DNA of 64,000 nt from positions 68,882 to 132,881 of the forward strand of contig CAXXKB010000006.1 of the NCBI GenBank assembly GCA_963668245.2, read 5' to 3'. The DNA is from Anoxybacterium sp963668245 (GTDB lineage Bacteria; Bacillota; Clostridia; Peptostreptococcales; Anaerovoracaceae). The notes beneath the pieces are model-generated. The model saw only the letters and a program-made list of their open reading frames with translations. It ran no database searches and was not told the origin of the DNA. Shown one piece after another: positions 62,419-64,000 of the stretch. The position numbers were made by a program, and so were the translations under genes. The stretch's first letter is position 1. Each line of letters starts with the position of its first letter.

Positions 62419-63000
62419 ATGATGAACAGAGATGCAACCACAAGAGTGGTATTGACAGGATTGATGATGGCAATGGTTGTTGTTGCTACCATTGTAATTC
62501 CCATACCTGTAGGCTTTGGAAATGGATACATCCATTTTGGCGATGCAATGATTTTTTTATCAGTGCTTTTACTAGGTTGGCGTTATGGGGCGATTGCAGC
62601 TGGCGTGGGGTCTGCACTGGCAGATGTTTTGGTGGGTTATGCAGCGTGGGCGCCATGGACCTTGGTAATCAAAGGATCCATGGGCATCGTTATGGGACTA
62701 TTTGTACTTCAATCCATGAAAAAGCAGGGTAAAGCACTTGGAATGGTTCCGGTTTCTCAAATAGTCGGGATGGTTTTAGGTGGCATTGTCATGGTTGTTG
62801 GATATTTTTTTGCAGGAGGTCTTCTATACGGAAGTTATGTAATTGCGCTTGCCGCAGTTCCGTGGAATATTCTCCAATTCTCTGTGGGAGTTGCATTTGC
62901 TGCTATGGTTGCAGCAGCACTTTATAAAACACCGGCGCGAAGGTATTTCTATTATCAACCAGGCATTGATGTATCTGAAAAAAAACTTGCTGATTCGTAA
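62419..63000 (+). CDS. ECF transporter S component, probable vitamin B6 family
   Basis: 193 residues with five or six membrane helices (VVLTGLMMAMVVVATIVIPI, FGDAMIFLSVLLLGWRYGAI, GSALADVLVGYAAWAPWTLV). GNGYIHFGDA and the Ala-Asp-Val-Leu segment match ECF-type S components of the ThiW/HmpT/PdxU group. It gives substrate specificity to a shared EcfAAT module encoded elsewhere. Linkage to a MocR/PdxR-like regulator points to pyridoxine. ATG 62419 fits GAGGAG. Confidence 0.82.
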   Translation: MMNRDATTRVVLTGLMMAMVVVATIVIPIPVGFGNGYIHFGDAMIFLSVLLLGWRYGAIAAGVGSALADVLVGYAAWAPWTLVIKGSMGIVMGLFVLQSMKKQGKALGMVPVSQIVGMVLGGIVMVVGYFFAGGLLYGSYVIALAAVPWNILQFSVGVAFAAMVAAALYKTPARRYFYYQPGIDVSEKKLADS

Positions 63001-63037
63001 GAAACACTTTGAAATAACTTCCAACTAATCATGAAAT

Positions 63038-63058
63038 ATGGTATCGTAAGGATACCAT
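63038..63058. repeat. Perfect hairpin between ECF and glycosyltransferase genes
   Basis: ATGGTATC-GTAAG-GATACCAT. Without a T-run; may be an operator or a weak terminator. Confidence 0.45.
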
Positions 63059-63082
63059 AGAGAAAAGGGGAGAGTTATTGAG

Positions 63083-64000
63083 ATGAAAGCGTTAATATTA
63101 AGTATTTCCACTGGGCAAGGGCATCACGCTACAGGTCAAGCGATTCAGAATGCTTTTGAACAAAGGGAAGTAGAATGTGAAATATTAGATGCATATGAAT
63201 ATATAGAGCCTATTTTATCGCATTTGGTGTCCAGAGGGTATCTTCTTTCAACCGCTTATGCAAAAAAAATATCTTCAAAACTGTATGACATTGTTGTGAA
63301 AAAGAATAAACCAGTGAAAAAGTATTCTGTGCCCAAAATTACAAATACTGTTTGGGCTAAAGATTTGAAGAACTATATTGAAAGATCCAAACCGGATGTA
63401 ATCATTTGTACCCATGTGCTTTCTGCGATTTTGGTAAATATTATGAAGGAACGTGAATGGACTGAGGCAATCACAGTTGGCATTGTTACCGACTTTACCG
63501 TCCATCCGCTTTGGGAAGAAGCAGGCCGTATAGACTACTATGTGACACCGAGCGACTTGCTTGAGTTTCAAATGGAAAAGAAAGGCCTAGATCATAATAA
63601 GATGCTTCCCATTGGGATTCCTATCAAACCTAAGTTTTCCAACAAGATAGAGCAGAAAGAGGCAAGGCGTCTACTGGGATTAGATCCGGATCGGCATACG
63701 GTTCTCTTGATGAGTGGAAGCATGGGCTACGGCAAAATTGATGAATCGATCAAACGTCTTGATAGCTTAAGAATTGATTTGCAAATTTTAGTAGTGTGCG
63801 GAAACAACAAAAAGATGTATAAAAAAGTCAAGAGCCAAAAAACTGAGAAACGCTTTGATATCTATGGGTACGTGGATGATGTAGACTTGATGATGGATGC
63901 CGCAGACTGTATTGTAACAAAACCTGGCGGAATCACAACATCTGAAGCCATGGCAAAAGGGTTGCCGATGATTATGGTGAATCCAATCCCAGGTCATGAG
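63083..64000 (+). CDS. UgtP/MGDG synthase-like diacylglycerol glycosyltransferase (3' end outside window)
   Basis: The frame starts at ATG 63083 behind GGGGAG and is open to the window end (306 codons). The N-terminal MGDG-synthase domain begins ALILSISTGQGHHATGQAI, with the family GxGHxxxA signature. The GT-B C-terminal domain shows LLMSGSMGYGKIDESI and VTKPGGITTSEAMAKGLP, the UDP-sugar site. Members transfer glucose or galactose to diacylglycerol at the membrane to make glycolipids and lipoteichoic acid anchors. The C-terminal helix region is missing from the window. Confidence 0.88.
   Translation, partial: MKALILSISTGQGHHATGQAIQNAFEQREVECEILDAYEYIEPILSHLVSRGYLLSTAYAKKISSKLYDIVVKKNKPVKKYSVPKITNTVWAKDLKNYIERSKPDVIICTHVLSAILVNIMKEREWTEAITVGIVTDFTVHPLWEEAGRIDYYVTPSDLLEFQMEKKGLDHNKMLPIGIPIKPKFSNKIEQKEARRLLGLDPDRHTVLLMSGSMGYGKIDESIKRLDSLRIDLQILVVCGNNKKMYKKVKSQKTEKRFDIYGYVDDVDLMMDAADCIVTKPGGITTSEAMAKGLPMIMVNPIPGHE

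Noticed and set aside
1..64000. tRNA, rRNA and CRISPR arrays
   Set aside because: Read through both strands; no cloverleaf-type sequence, rRNA segment or regularly spaced repeats were seen.

Overview
The window is AT-rich, with Shine-Dalgarno-led genes, a leucine T-box, TTGACA/TATAAT promoters and a FabK-type fatty-acid operon. All of this fits a low-GC anaerobic Firmicute of class Clostridia. A sigma-54 regulator built on a lysine-fermentation enzyme fold and a large molybdenum-hydroxylase region suggest an amino-acid or purine fermenter, possibly near Eubacteriales Family XIII / Anaerovoracaceae. That placement is inference; no rRNA marker is present.

Layout. 1-6.9 kb: the end of a UPF0182 membrane protein, a CBS-pyrophosphatase and mutY, an SGNH hydrolase divergent from a DUF1836 regulator across a two-palindrome operator, and a HerA/DUF853-like protein that has lost its ATPase motifs. 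7.0-13.75 kb: a decaying Rhs polymorphic-toxin locus on the minus strand. It holds a main rhs gene broken by one in-frame TAG, a second copy of the core end (over 99% identical), three toxin tips, matching immunity genes (one a newly found pseudogene) and a tyrosine-recombinase relic. 13.8-19.7 kb: a large glutamine synthetase, serS, DUF951, a membrane protein and putP. 20.0-24.9 kb: T-box-controlled leuACDB.

25.0-28.3 kb: an EamA transporter with a near-consensus sigma-54 promoter, divergent from a sigma-54 activator whose sensor domain resembles 3,5-diaminohexanoate dehydrogenase; twin 16-bp repeats lie between them. 28.3-33.4 kb: a diguanylate cyclase, a transglutaminase-like membrane protein and an Orn/Lys/Arg decarboxylase. 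33.5-40.6 kb: fabH-K-D-G-F-Z ending in a MarR-FabK-like fusion gene, behind a promoter with FabT-like boxes. 40.7-41.3 kb: 5-formyl-THF cyclo-ligase.

41.5-58.6 kb is a molybdenum region: a Mop-type aldehyde oxidoreductase, an accessory set resembling Desulfovibrio DVU_1551-1559, two Crp/Fnr regulators, an NTPase behind a structured leader, a Mop-domain regulator divergent from modABC, XdhC, a MocA-like/phosphatase fusion and a MoeA-like protein. Uptake (ModABC), sensing (Mop-domain and Crp regulators), cofactor handling (XdhC, MocA-like, MoeA-like) and the enzyme sit together. 58.7-64 kb: a KimA-type potassium transporter, a MocR-type regulator divergent from an ECF S component (probably vitamin B6), and the start of a UgtP-like glycolipid glycosyltransferase.

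Best candidates for undescribed biology: the dehydrogenase-like sigma-54 circuit, the MarR-enoyl-reductase fusion with its operator, the stacked Rhs tip/immunity relics with a shared end signature, and the leader RNA with a terminator in the Crp-controlled molybdenum operon.
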